Assembly: GCA_023151115.1 (NCBI GenBank)
Contig: JAKLJP010000039.1
Span: 1 to 64,000, forward strand
Direction: 5' to 3'
Source of the DNA: Anaerolineae bacterium
Lineage (GTDB): Bacteria; Chloroflexota; Anaerolineae; 4572-78; J111
DNA length: 64,000 nucleotides
The translations under genes were made by a program, and so were the position numbers. Of the stretch, positions 8,666 through 18,400 are shown in pieces; positions within the stretch are counted from its first letter, which is position 1, and each line of letters opens with the position of its first letter. Below the pieces are notes generated by a model, which searched no databases, had not been told where the DNA came from, and saw only the letters and a program-made list of their open reading frames with translations.

Positions 8666-9058
8666 CTACTGTCATTTAAAAACAAGAATAATTCCCTGAA
8701 GAAGCTTGTTGAGCTTCTGTGGCGATAACAACCTGATCATAAGACCAGGAAGGCTGAAACCGGAGGTATCTGGTTAGTTTCTGAGCCAATGGTCAGGGTT
8801 GCTGACAAGGAAAAACCCTATGCAGGTTTTTCACGGTGCTGTCACTCTCTCAGTCTCGTCGTCAACCGGCGCGGCCCGACTTGGCTCATCTGACCAGGCT
8901 CAATTCCGCACCTGAACGGCCTGGCTGTCGGGCGCCTTGGGAGTTCCACTCCTTATGCAGCAGTGGATCAACGCTCCTATCGGTCTCAGCGGCTCAGGCC
9001 GGGACGATGAGGTGCCACATCCAGAGGGTAGTCCAGGCGATGCCCAAGAGCAAGACCG
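8666..9058. other. Non-coding decayed DNA before IS5
   Basis: No intact ORF with coding character is seen. The minus strand around 9058-8830 reads a hydrophobic run (VLLLGIAWTTLWMWHLIVPA) followed by several stops. It could be the tail of an old transposase, but I cannot assign it. Confidence 0.3.
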
Positions 9059-9062
9059 CTAG

Positions 9063-9921
9063 AGCATGTTATGCACTTTAAGATTTGACAAGGTGGGTAT
9101 GCTAACAGGATGGAACGAAAAGCATACTCGAGTGATGTAAGTGATGATGAATGGGCCTTCGTGGCCCCCTATTTGACCCTGATGCGCGAAGATGCCCCCA
9201 ACGGGAGCATGAATTGCGTGAAGTGTTCAATGGTGTGCGCTGGCTGGTGCGAGCCGGGGCAGCCTGGCGAATGATGCCCAACGACCTGCCGCCGTGGTAT
9301 ACGGTCTATCAACACACGCAGTGCTGGCTGAGCGTTGGAGTATTCGAAGCCATGCTGTATGATTTGCGGGCGCTGTTGCGCTTGGCAGCGGGTCGAGCCG
9401 AGCAACCATCGGCGGCGATTTTTGATGGACAAACCCTGCAATCGAGCCCGGAAAGCGGTCAGCGGGCTGGTTACGATGGTCATAAACGTAAAAAGGGCAG
9501 CAAAATGCATATGGCGGTAGATACCTTGGGCCATTTGCTGGCGTTGTATGTCACCCCAGCTAACGAACAAGAGCGTGCCCAAGTGACCGAACTGGCTGAA
9601 CAGGTGCAGGAAGTGACCGGCGATACCGTCAAAGTCGCCTTTGTCGAGCAAGGCTACACAGGTGATCCCCCTGCTCAGGATGCTGCCACACATGGTATCG
9701 AACTGATAGTCGTCAAGTTGCCAGAAGTCAAGAAAGGCTTCGTCCTGCTTGCCAAAACGATGGGGGTAGAACGCAGCTTGGCCTGGACCGCTCGTTTTCG
9801 CAGGCTGGTGCGGGACTATGAACGCTTGCCCGAAACCTTGACCGGCTTGCATTTCCTGGTTTTTGCTATGATTATGCTCAAATAGGCCGTTTATCTTATT
9901 ATTCAAAGTGCATAACACGCT
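9063..9921 (+). mobile_element. IS5-family insertion sequence with terminal repeats and CTAG duplication
   Basis: The element is 859 bp. Left end 9063-9082 and the reverse complement of right end 9902-9921 agree at 17 of 20 positions (AGCRTGTTATGCACTTT). Both ends are flanked by CTAG (9059-9062 and 9922-9925), a 4-bp YTAR-type target duplication as expected for IS5 relatives. The preserved duplication shows a simple insertion with no later rearrangement of its ends. Confidence 0.85.
9110..9885 (+). pseudogene. IS5-family transposase, frameshifted near the start
   Basis: ATG 9110 follows ACAGG and gives MERKAYSSDVSDDEWAFVAP, a DUF4096-type N-terminus of IS5 transposases. After about 29 codons the frame must change: at a run of five C residues (9195-9199) one more C would join it to QREHELREVFNGVRWLVRAG, GAAWRMMPNDLPPW, AAIFDGQTLQSSPESG and the DDE part (KGSKMHMAVDTLG, YTGDPP, FVLLAKTMGVERSLAWT..YERLPET). 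The catalytic region is otherwise full length. It may be a true inactivating deletion or a homopolymer sequencing error. A programmed shift is less likely here because the C run is poor slippery sequence. Confidence 0.75.
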
Positions 9922-10060
9922 CTAGTATAAACTCGTCTTTTCGCGTAAGCTCCTTGATGAAATTGAAGCCATGCCAGAACAGAAAGCTGAAGACTTGATG
10001 CGAGCTATGTGCCTCGTTTAATGGGATGGGATATAATCTGATAACTGGCAGGTGTTACTG

Positions 10061-10120
10061 ATGGGAATGTTTGATGAAATTGAATGTCAATATCCACTCC
10101 CTGATAATCCACCCGATTGA
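10061..10120 (+). pseudogene. Truncated small ORF starting MGMFDEI
   Basis: Nineteen codons, MGMFDEIECQYPLPDNPPD, then TGA. The opening is like a widespread family of short proteins that begin MGMFD.I...YPLPD and continue with a FQTK motif. Here the gene ends just before the convergent MFS transporter gene, so only the 5' end survives. Upstream (9949-10020) another coding-like tail reads LLDEIEAMPEQKAEDLMRAM before a stop, also orphaned. Confidence 0.4.
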
Positions 10121-10124
10121 GTCC

Positions 10125-11324
10125 TCACGACCCTTCCCGCAAAAAGCGCCCCATTAACCCCAATGCCCCCAAAAGACAGCCCCCGGCCACCAGGCAAACG
10201 CCCCATAACCCCGTCGCTTCCCATAAATTCGCGGCGATAGGCGCACCCAACGCCCCGCCGATGGCCGCGCCGAGAAGGACCAGCGAAAATAAGGTCCCGC
10301 GCGCCTCCGGAACCTGCTCGGAGTAGAGCGGGATGAGCGAGACAATGGTAAATTCAAGCAAAGCCCCAGCGGCAATTAACGTGGCGACGGCCAAAAAGAA
10401 AACAGCCTGGGTCAGCGGCAGGAGCAGTAAAATCAGCGCACTCAGTAGCAGGCCCAGCCCGCTGCCCCGGCGTTTGCCCAGGTGGTCAATAAACAGGCTG
10501 GAGGAGCCGGAGCCGGCCAACTCGGCCAGGCCGATACCGGTAGCGACCAGGCCCAAGGCTGCCGCCTCCAAACCATAATCGGCGCTGAGCCAGATGCCCC
10601 AGACTGAAATAAAACAATCCACCGTCACAAACAACAACAACGACACCGCTATCGAAGCCAGCACGTTGGGCCGCAGACTGAGCCGGCGCATCTCCGTCCA
10701 GGAGAGCTGGGCCTGGCTAAGGTGCGCCGCCGGGGGCAAATAACGCCAGACCAGCAGCGCGCCTAACAGGCTGAACAGGCCCAGCAGCAAAAAAGGCAAG
10801 CGCCAGCCAAAATTGTCAATGAGCCAGCCGATGATGGGCAGAAAGACAATGGCCGCTACCGCCCAGGAAGCCTCGATAATCGCCAGCGCCCGGCCGCGCC
10901 GCTGATAAGCCACCTGGTCGCTGATGTAAGCCTGCTGGGGCGGAATAAAAGCGGTCAGCCCCAGCCCAAACAGCAGCATCGGCCCGACCGCCCACCACTG
11001 CCAAGAGAGGGTTAAGCCGACCACGCCCAACGTCTGGCATAACAAGCCCACGGCCATCATCTTGCGCCGCCCGTAGCGGTCGGACCAGACCCCAAAAACA
11101 GGCCCGGCCATACCGATGATGCCCCGGATAAAAATCAACCAGCTAAAATTGACCACACTCAAGCCTAGACCGGCGGCCAGTTGAGGGATAAAAGGGAAAA
11201 CAGTACGGGTGCCAATATCTAAAATGAGGCGGGCTAAAAAAACAACGCCGATTACCTGCAAACTGATTCCAAAAAAGGCTTTGATTTTTTCGGGCCAGGT
11301 GGGAAGGGGGCTGATTTGGGCCAA
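10125..11324 (-). CDS. Major facilitator superfamily transporter
   Basis: A 399-residue protein with twelve hydrophobic segments. The loop 2-3 signature FGVWSDRYGRRKMMAVG is the MFS motif A, and a second, weaker copy lies in FIDHLGKRRGSGLG between helices 8 and 9, showing the two-fold repeat. It probably exports a drug or small metabolite by proton antiport; the substrate cannot be told from sequence. I chose TTG 11324 because AGAGGAGA lies 5-6 bp upstream. An in-frame GTG at 11396 lies inside a palindromic repeat and has no ribosome site. It follows maf (352 bp away) on the same strand, but repeats fill the gap, so it may be transcribed alone. Confidence 0.85.
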   Translation of the reverse strand: MAQISPLPTWPEKIKAFFGISLQVIGVVFLARLILDIGTRTVFPFIPQLAAGLGLSVVNFSWLIFIRGIIGMAGPVFGVWSDRYGRRKMMAVGLLCQTLGVVGLTLSWQWWAVGPMLLFGLGLTAFIPPQQAYISDQVAYQRRGRALAIIEASWAVAAIVFLPIIGWLIDNFGWRLPFLLLGLFSLLGALLVWRYLPPAAHLSQAQLSWTEMRRLSLRPNVLASIAVSLLLFVTVDCFISVWGIWLSADYGLEAAALGLVATGIGLAELAGSGSSSLFIDHLGKRRGSGLGLLLSALILLLLPLTQAVFFLAVATLIAAGALLEFTIVSLIPLYSEQVPEARGTLFSLVLLGAAIGGALGAPIAANLWEATGLWGVCLVAGGCLLGALGLMGRFLREGS

Positions 11325-11338
11325 AGTTGTCTCCTCTG

Positions 11339-11620
11339 AAAATAGACTGCCGGAGTGCAAAGTTTGCTTTGTCAAGTCGCAAGGCAAGCCTTGCACTCCA
11401 TTTTCACGCTTCGCGTCGGTGGTGTGCTGTCAGGCTCGTGATGACTCTTTCGTAAAAAGGAGTGCAAGCCTTGGTTTGCTATCAGCAAGGCCAACCTTGC
11501 ACTCCTTTTTCATTGTTGGTGGTGTGCTGTCAGGCTCGTGACGACTCCTCTGAAAATACGACCGAGGACAGAAGACCGGTTACAGAGGGCAAAGACCCGG
11601 TCCTCGGTCTCTGGTCTACG
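11339..11620. repeat. Cluster of tandem and palindromic intergenic repeats
   Basis: Two ~100-bp units each have a hairpin with arms GGAGTGCAA and TTGCACTCC, followed by a 30-bp direct repeat (11418-11447 and 11518-11547, one mismatch, sharing GTGTGCTGTCAGGCTCGTGA). The sequence CCTCTGAAAATA, which carries the MFS gene's ribosome site on the other strand, is also duplicated (11333 and 11547). A third palindrome built from GACCGAGGAC and GTCCTCGGTC lies at 11560-11610. This looks like repeated duplication of the MFS leader region. Confidence 0.75.
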
Positions 11621-11676
11621 GTCAGCGCCGGCAAAAGATTTTCATCCCTAGCGGCATGGATTATAACAAACTACGG

Positions 11677-12366
11677 CTATTCTTGACAGCAGAGATGGCC
11701 GGTATAACGGCTGCAGAGGGGAACAATGGATGGAAGCTGTAACCCCAATTCGCGCCAGGCGGCGGCTAGTTCACCCAGGGGCAGGCCCATGATGCTGGCA
11801 AAGCAGCCCTGCCAACGGGCCACGGGCGCAAAACTTTTATTTTGAATACCGTAAGCGCCGGCTTTATCGAGGGGGTCGCCACTGGCAACATAAACGGCAA
11901 TTTCGGCGTCGGTGTAGGGACGCATCCAGACGGTGCTTTGGTGCAGGCGAGTGACAAAGGTAAGCTCTGCCCCGGCCAGCCGGGCGACGGTCAGACCGCT
12001 GTAAACGTGATGAGCTTGCCGGCGCAGCGCTTTGAGTATCTCTGTTGCGGCGATAGGGTGGCCGGGTTTGCCCAAAATTTGCGTCCCTAAAGCCACTTCG
12101 GTATCGGCGGCAATGATAAAGATGGGGTTATTTGGGGTGGAATTGGCAAGCAAAGAAGGGGCCGAGTGCCTCAAATGTGCAATCACAGCTTCAGCCTTGA
12201 GCCGGCTCAACCGTTGAACCAGCGCGTTGGGGAGTTCGCCCAGTAAGGGTGTTTCGTCAACGGCGAAAGGAGCATCCGGGGTGATGACTTGAAAAGGTAA
12301 GCCTAAAACAGCCAGTAGTTCCCGCCGCCGGGGTGAACTGGAAGCCAGGATAAGCTGCGGCTTCAT
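11677..12366 (-). CDS. maf: Maf-family nucleoside triphosphate pyrophosphatase
   Basis: A 229-residue protein of the Maf/HAM1-like fold, which hydrolyses non-canonical or specific nucleoside triphosphates (dTTP/UTP or modified bases) to the monophosphate. Visible motifs are LILASSSPRRRELL at the start, DTEVALGTQILGKP in the middle, and DPLDKAGAYGIQ, all conserved in the family. ATG 12366 gives the usual Maf N-terminus; GTG 12387 is possible. It lies 10-31 bp after the receiver-kinase gene and is the last gene of the long minus-strand array, so it may be co-transcribed by read-through rather than related in function. Confidence 0.9.
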   Translation of the reverse strand: MKPQLILASSSPRRRELLAVLGLPFQVITPDAPFAVDETPLLGELPNALVQRLSRLKAEAVIAHLRHSAPSLLANSTPNNPIFIIAADTEVALGTQILGKPGHPIAATEILKALRRQAHHVYSGLTVARLAGAELTFVTRLHQSTVWMRPYTDAEIAVYVASGDPLDKAGAYGIQNKSFAPVARWQGCFASIMGLPLGELAAAWRELGLQLPSIVPLCSRYTGHLCCQE

Positions 12367-12397
12367 AGAGGCGATAGGAGTATTCACCCTGTTTGCT

Positions 12398-13708
12398 CTA
12401 TCGCCCTGATTTTAAAGGTAATAAAACGTAGAATTTGCTGCCCGGGTAAGCAACCGGATCCCGGCCCTCGCTCTCAACCCAAACTCGCCCGCCGTGGGCT
12501 TCGATGATGCCGCGTGTAATCGGCAGCCCCAAGCCGATGCCACCGCCGCCAAAAGCTGTTTTGTTAGAGCTATGATAAGTGGTGTCGCCGGCAGTATAAA
12601 AGTGCTGAAAAATCTCTTTTTGTTCCAGGGGGTCAATGCCGATGCCCGTATCTTTGACCAGGATGATAAGGTTATCTTCTCCCGGATAAGAGGTGGAAAC
12701 CGGCGACTCATCGGCGGAGGGCTGCGTACTGCTGAGCCAGCCCTTGACCTCAATAGAGCCGCCGTCGGGGGTGTACTTGATAGCGTTACTAAGAATATTC
12801 CAAAAAGCCTGGCGCAGCCGGTTCTTGTCGCCGATAAAAGTGGGTAAAGCATCCAGCCGTTCCAGCGAGATATTAAGCTGGCGGTTATTTTTGGCCGGAT
12901 TCAGTTCTTGCAAGGCAGCGTTGATAATTTCGGCCAGATTAACCGGCTCTTGCAACAGGCGCATTTCGTTGGCTTCAATCAGCGAAATATTCAGAATATC
13001 GTTGACCACCTCATTCAAGCGCTGCACCGAAAGATAAATCCGGCCGGCCAAATCGGCCACACCCCCTTCAATAAATTCGACCTGTTCTGTCTCGGTGGCG
13101 ACCAGTTGCAGCAAGCGCGCATAGCCATACACCAGGGTGATGGGGGTTCTCAACTCGTGCGCGGCTACGGTAATAAAGTCTGATTTGATTTTATCTATTT
13201 TTTGCAGCCGGCTGTTGGCCTCTTCTAGCTCAAGAATTTTGCTTTCCAGGCGCTCGACCAATTTGTGGCTGTAATGGCCCAAATAGTGTTGGCGTTCATC
13301 ATTGGTTATCGTATCCCGATGACCCTCCAGGTAGGAAATAATTTTGTGGGGAAAATTATCAATGTCAATCGGTTTGGTAATATAGCCGTCGCAGCCGGCC
13401 GCCAGAGCCAGCTCGCGTTCGCCTTTGGCCGAGCGGGCGGTCAGGGCAACGATCGGAACCCGTTCCAGCACGGGGATACTGCGCATGCGGGTTGTGGTTT
13501 CATGCCCATCGAGACCGGGCATGTTAATATCCATGAGGATCAGGTTGGGCGGGTCATTGCGGGCAATGGTCAAGCCTTCCAGCCCGGTTTCGGCTTCAAT
13601 AACTTCAAAATCATAACTGGTCAGCAACCGATTTACCAGTAAGCGGTTGGTCGGGTCGTCGTCAATGTATAATATCTTGGGGGTGGTGAGACAGTTTGAC
13701 TGGGGCAA
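12398..13708 (-). CDS. Receiver-histidine kinase hybrid (REC-HisKA-HATPase)
   Basis: A 436-residue cytoplasmic protein. The receiver is at residues 10-130 (IDDD acidic pocket, phospho-acceptor Asp60 in LILMDINMPG, Lys in GYITKPI). A coiled linker leads to HisKA (FITVAAHELRTPITLV, the phospho-His) and a full ATPase domain (NAIKYTPDGG, DTGIGI, GGGIGLGLPI). The receiver before the kinase suggests that phosphorylation of the receiver controls kinase output, i.e. it acts downstream of another kinase in the array. The start is TTG 13708 with GGAGAA 9 bp upstream. It lies 58 bp after the threonine-synthase/receiver gene. Confidence 0.9.
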   Translation of the reverse strand: MPQSNCLTTPKILYIDDDPTNRLLVNRLLTSYDFEVIEAETGLEGLTIARNDPPNLILMDINMPGLDGHETTTRMRSIPVLERVPIVALTARSAKGERELALAAGCDGYITKPIDIDNFPHKIISYLEGHRDTITNDERQHYLGHYSHKLVERLESKILELEEANSRLQKIDKIKSDFITVAAHELRTPITLVYGYARLLQLVATETEQVEFIEGGVADLAGRIYLSVQRLNEVVNDILNISLIEANEMRLLQEPVNLAEIINAALQELNPAKNNRQLNISLERLDALPTFIGDKNRLRQAFWNILSNAIKYTPDGGSIEVKGWLSSTQPSADESPVSTSYPGEDNLIILVKDTGIGIDPLEQKEIFQHFYTAGDTTYHSSNKTAFGGGGIGLGLPITRGIIEAHGGRVWVESEGRDPVAYPGSKFYVLLPLKSGR

Positions 13709-13766
13709 GGCATCTTCTCCGGTTTTATGACAGAATGACTATGAAATAGGGTGAGCTGGGTAAAGA

Positions 13767-15470
13767 TTATTTCAAAACGTCGCGAATGCTTTCAAATAGT
13801 TCTTCTTCCATAAATTCTCCCTTTTGCAAGAGAGATTCGACTCGTCCAGAGAGGCGTTTGTAATCTTTACTGGTCAAATCTTTAGCGGTAATCACAATCA
13901 CCGGAATATCGCGCAGTTCAACATCGGCTTTCATCATGTCGAGAATAGTGAAGCCATCTATGCCGGGCATCATCAGGTCTAACAATACCAGGTCAGGTTT
14001 TTCGGCCCGGATTAATTTAATCCCGCTGTTGCCATCGTCCGCTTCAAAAATATTATATTTGCGGGTGTACTGTAAAATGCGCCGTAATAATATCCGGGCA
14101 TCGGGTTCGTCTTCGATGATGGCAATGCTTTGCACCCGGTCGTCGAGCCGGCGTAAGGCTGTGAGCAGCCCTTCCTGGGGTAAGCTTTCGGTGGAATGAC
14201 GCGGACGGTGTTCGGTTTTGTTATCCTCCTCAACCACTTCTTTCTCCAGATTTTGAACCCGGATATGGCTTTTAACGATTTCATTTTCCAGAATCTGTTT
14301 TTCCACAGGAAAGGTATGCCCGGAGGCGTTGACCACAACCGTCTCATTAGGGCTGATGAGCTGCTCCTGAACCATTTTGATTAACCCGGCACAGGCTACG
14401 GCCGCCGCCGGTTCCATGGAAAGACCTTCCATTTGAGCCATCACCCGCATGGCTCTGAAGGAAGATTGGTCATCTACTTTGACAAAGGCGCCGCCGTAGG
14501 TCAGGACCAAATTGCGCAAAAAAGGGTAAGCGGGGCCGGGGTTGCCGGTAGCCAAAACATTGATAATACTGGATGGGTTTTCCACAATCTCGCACGTTTC
14601 CAGGCCCTTTTGGAAACTGTTGACCATGGGCGCGCAGCCTTCGGTTTGAATAATGGCAAGTTTGGGCATTTTTTTGATGAGGCCCATTTTGAACAACTCA
14701 TAAAACCCCTGCCACACCCCAATAGGCCCCATCCCCCCGCTGACGGCTTGAATATACCAGTCTGGGGCGGTCCAGCCTACTCCTCTGAGCCGGCCCAACT
14801 GCTCGGCAATTTCAAAGGCAAGCGTTTTCATGGCTTCGCGTGAGGAAATCCCTTTGACGCCTTTATCCAGAAAGAGGTTACGATACTTGGCAAACTGGGC
14901 CGCTACCTGTTTGGTCCGGTCATAATTGCTGGATACTTTAATCACCTCCGTACCGTAGAGGGTTACTTCGCGCATCTTTTCGTGAGGTACATTGCTGTCT
15001 AAAAAGGCCCATAATTTAATGCCGGAGCGGGCGCAGTAAGCGGAGTAAGAGATGGCCACATTGCCGGTGGAAGCAACCACCAATTCTTTGATGTCGGCTT
15101 CTTTCAGCACCGAAATAGCCAGGGAAGCCTGTCTATCCTTAAACGAGGCGGTTGGGCCTTGTCTTTCATCTTTAATGAAAATATTGCGGCGGCCCAACAT
15201 CGCCCCCAGGTTTTCGGCGCGCAGCAGCGGGGTCCAACCTTCACCCATTGAAACAATGTGCTTTCGATCCAGCATCGGCAGTAATTCCCAGTACCGCCAC
15301 ATCGTTCGATCACGCTGCGGCAGTTCGTGTCGCCAGATGTAGGCTGTTTCGTTGAGATTATAGACAAGTTCTAACCATTCTCCGCCACACTCCGGGCAAC
15401 TGCTGACCAACTTAATATACTCATCCGTATAGCCGCAAGAATTGCATTTATAAGCAAAAGATTTGGTCAC
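13767..15470 (-). CDS. Threonine-synthase-like PLP enzyme fused to a response-regulator receiver
   Basis: A 567-residue fusion. Residues 9-28 form a zinc ribbon (CNSC and CPEC). Residues ~30-420 are a fold-type II PLP enzyme of the threonine synthase group: Lys111 in PTASFKDRQA is the expected Schiff-base lysine, STGNVAISY (134 on) binds phosphate, and VSGGMGPIGVW is present. Bona fide threonine synthase converts O-phosphohomoserine to threonine; the real substrate here is unknown. After a charged linker (~420-447), residues 448-567 are a receiver with acidic pocket IIEDEPDAR and phospho-acceptor Asp498 in LVLLDLMMPG. That receiver is very similar to the last receiver of the kinase at 15484. 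GTG start, 13 bp after that kinase gene, so they are tightly coupled. I know of no standard system with this architecture. Confidence 0.9.
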   Translation of the reverse strand: MTKSFAYKCNSCGYTDEYIKLVSSCPECGGEWLELVYNLNETAYIWRHELPQRDRTMWRYWELLPMLDRKHIVSMGEGWTPLLRAENLGAMLGRRNIFIKDERQGPTASFKDRQASLAISVLKEADIKELVVASTGNVAISYSAYCARSGIKLWAFLDSNVPHEKMREVTLYGTEVIKVSSNYDRTKQVAAQFAKYRNLFLDKGVKGISSREAMKTLAFEIAEQLGRLRGVGWTAPDWYIQAVSGGMGPIGVWQGFYELFKMGLIKKMPKLAIIQTEGCAPMVNSFQKGLETCEIVENPSSIINVLATGNPGPAYPFLRNLVLTYGGAFVKVDDQSSFRAMRVMAQMEGLSMEPAAAVACAGLIKMVQEQLISPNETVVVNASGHTFPVEKQILENEIVKSHIRVQNLEKEVVEEDNKTEHRPRHSTESLPQEGLLTALRRLDDRVQSIAIIEDEPDARILLRRILQYTRKYNIFEADDGNSGIKLIRAEKPDLVLLDLMMPGIDGFTILDMMKADVELRDIPVIVITAKDLTSKDYKRLSGRVESLLQKGEFMEEELFESIRDVLK

Positions 15471-15483
15471 AGACTTACTCGCC

Positions 15484-18400
15484 TTACTTCCTGGATGAAT
15501 TTTTGAGGCTCTCTTCCGGTTGAATCCGTTTAAGCGCTTGACTTACATCTTCGAGTAATTCGTTCTCGGTGAAAATGCCCTTGCGTAGAAGCACTTCTAC
15601 TTGTCCGGTTAAAGCCAGATGTTCTGCCGGGGTTAATTCCTTGGCGCTGGCAATGATAATGGGAATGCTGCGGGTTTTTTCATTATTTTTTAGAGCCTCA
15701 ACGACCATAAAACCATCCATTTTGGGCATGGTTAAATCCAGAATAATTAAATCAGGTTCAATTTTTTGAACTAACTCCAGACTTTCCTGGCCGTCGTTAG
15801 CTTCAAAAATCTTGTAATTAGGCTGCGCTTCAAGAATACGGCGAATCAACAGGATGTCGTCGGCCTGGTCGTCAACTACCAAAACTTTGACCTGCTCTTT
15901 GTGCTGGTTATCCAGGTGTTTTAGGGCTTTGACCAGTTCATTTTCAACAATGGGCTTAATCAGATAATCCGCTGCACCCAATGAAAAGCCTCGATTTTTA
16001 TCGCTGATGATGCTGCAAACAATGACCGGAATATCTTTTGTGGCCGGGTCGTCTTTGAGGGTGCGTAGTACCCCCCACCCGTCCTTTTCCGGCATCAAAA
16101 CATCGAGTAGAATGGCCGCCGGGGCCAGCTCTTTGACTTGGGGCAGCACATCGTAGCTGTGATTAATGCCAATGACTCGATAATCTTGCTGTTCCAAAAA
16201 ACGCTCATAGAGGGTGATAACGCCGGGATCATCGTCAATCGCCACAATTACCTTGCCCTGACCTTCTTTCGGCACATCAAGGGCAAAATTAGCCGGCCAT
16301 TCTTTTTCAGGTTCAACCTGTTGCTGGATGGGAATGGTAAAATTGAAGGTGGAACCATACCCTAACCGGCTTTCAACCCAAATTTGGCCTCTGTGCATTT
16401 CTACAAAGTGGCGGCTAATGGGCAGACCCAAGCCGGTTCCTCCTACTTTACGAGTCGTGCTAGAGTCAACCTGGGTAAACTCCTCAAAAATGCTGGATAA
16501 ATTCTCTTCGGGGATGCCAATGCCGGTATCACTGACACTAATCAGCACCTTTTCCTGGTCGGCTTTGGCCCGGATGGTTATCGTGCCTTCGTCGGTGAAC
16601 TTACAAGCATTGGAAACCAGGTTAAGAATAATCTGCCGGATACGAGTGGGGTCGGCCCAAACAACCGGTAAGGTCGCCGGAATTTCCTGGTGCAGGGTTA
16701 CGGGCTTGTCTTTAACCAGCGCCAGTGCGGTGGACATAACTCCTTTGATAATCGGCTCCAACTCAACCTCTTCAAAATTAAGTTCCATTTTGCCGGCCTC
16801 AATTTTGGAGAGGTCAAGAATATTATTAATCAGGCCCAGCAAGTGCTGCCCGCTGTTGTGGATCGAGGTCAAGTCAGTTTTTTGCAGTTCGGTCAAGGGG
16901 CCGTCAATGCCTTTGAGAATGACTCGTGAAAACCCGATAATCGAATTGAGCGGGGTACGCAGTTCGTGGCTCATGTTAGCCAGGAATTGGGTCTTGAGCT
17001 TGTCAATTTCCTTGAGACGTTCGGCTGTTTCCTGTTGTTCTCTAAAGGCCCGAGCGTTCTGGATAGCAACGGCCAGTTGCGCGGCTAAAGTTTCGAGCAC
17101 GGCAATATCTTCGGTGGTAAACGCATGGGGTGACGTACTCTGCACATCCAAGGCCCCAATCAAATTATCCCCAACCTGCAAGGGGATGGCCAATTCGGCC
17201 CGAGTTTCGGGCAAAAATTCATTGCGACGAAGGGGGTTGGCGTCGGCTGAATCAGTATCACGAACCACTATAGACCGGCGCTGGTGTGTGACCTGTCCAA
17301 TTACACTTTGGCTCCCTATCGCCAGTTTATGGCCCAGCGCCAGTAACCTTTGCCCCACTTTGCCCGTACTCTTATAAAGCACAGCAAACTGTTTGGCCTC
17401 ATCAATGAGGAAAATCTGGACATGGTAAAAGCCAAAACGATCCCGAATCAATTCGACCGCCTGGCTTAACATAGTTTCCTGGTCCAAAATAGAAGTTGCG
17501 ACTCGGCCGACATCGGAGCTGGTCTGCAATTGAACCGCCCGTCGCTTTGTTTCTTGAAGTAGGCGGCGGTTTTGCAGCATAATCGAAAGTTGGTCGGCCA
17601 TAGCCAAAGCCAGGTTTATCTCTCTTTCGGTAAAGATATGTTTTTTACCAACAGCGTCGGCTCCGATAGCGCCAATAACATGGTCGTTGATAATAATGGG
17701 CACCAACAGCAATGAAGCAACCCCCAAGTTTTTGTTTATCTCTCGTACCGTTTCCAGGAGTGGATCATTGGCCGCATCCTCGATTACTACAGGTTGTTTG
17801 GTTGTAATCAGTTTTTCGTAAGAAAGATTACCTTCAATGGGGAAACGCAAACCGGGTTCAGCCGGTTCGCCATTAATAAAAAGTGCATGAAGTTTACCAA
17901 ATTTTCGGTCTTCTTCAAAGAAGAGCACCCCTCCTTGTCCCAATCCAAGCGTAGAAAGCATCTCGCTTAGGACGGTGTACAACATTTCTTGTTCATCTTC
18001 TGTTGCTACCAGGGTACGGCCCACTTCGTACAGCGCTTCGGCTTCTTTACGGGCGGCCTGGGTTTGTTCAAACTGGCGCACACTTTCAATCGCTTGCGCC
18101 GCCTGGTTGGCCACGGCCTCAACAATAACGAGATCATCTTCGTCCAGTTGATCCTGGGCCGGTATTTCAAAGTCAACTGCGCCAATCACTACCTGTCCGT
18201 GCAGGGTTAAGGGAGCAATCAGTAGCGAAGAGTCCTCTGGGTTAGAAGTTACAGCCGGAGGGACATTTTCTTTGCCATTTGAACGAGGGATATTGAAGTC
18301 AGAGTTATCTCCCTGAGCGGGAATAAACATGGGGTGTTTCACTTCAATCGCTCGCTCTATTTTAGCCAAAGGCCATGAGGTTTCATCAGAAATGGCAAAG

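Noticed and set aside
8836..9081. 81-residue plus-strand ORF near the IS5 left end
   Set aside because: No family features and it runs into the IS5 terminal repeat. The minus strand shows a coding-like hydrophobic run, but too degraded to name.
9169..9918. 249-residue minus-strand ORF opposite the IS5 transposase
   Set aside because: It is the shadow of the IS5 gene in a GC-rich frame, with no family features, and it crosses the element's right end.
11339..11620. Possible CRISPR array
   Set aside because: Only two units, of unequal spacing and with hairpins in each; no cas genes in the window.
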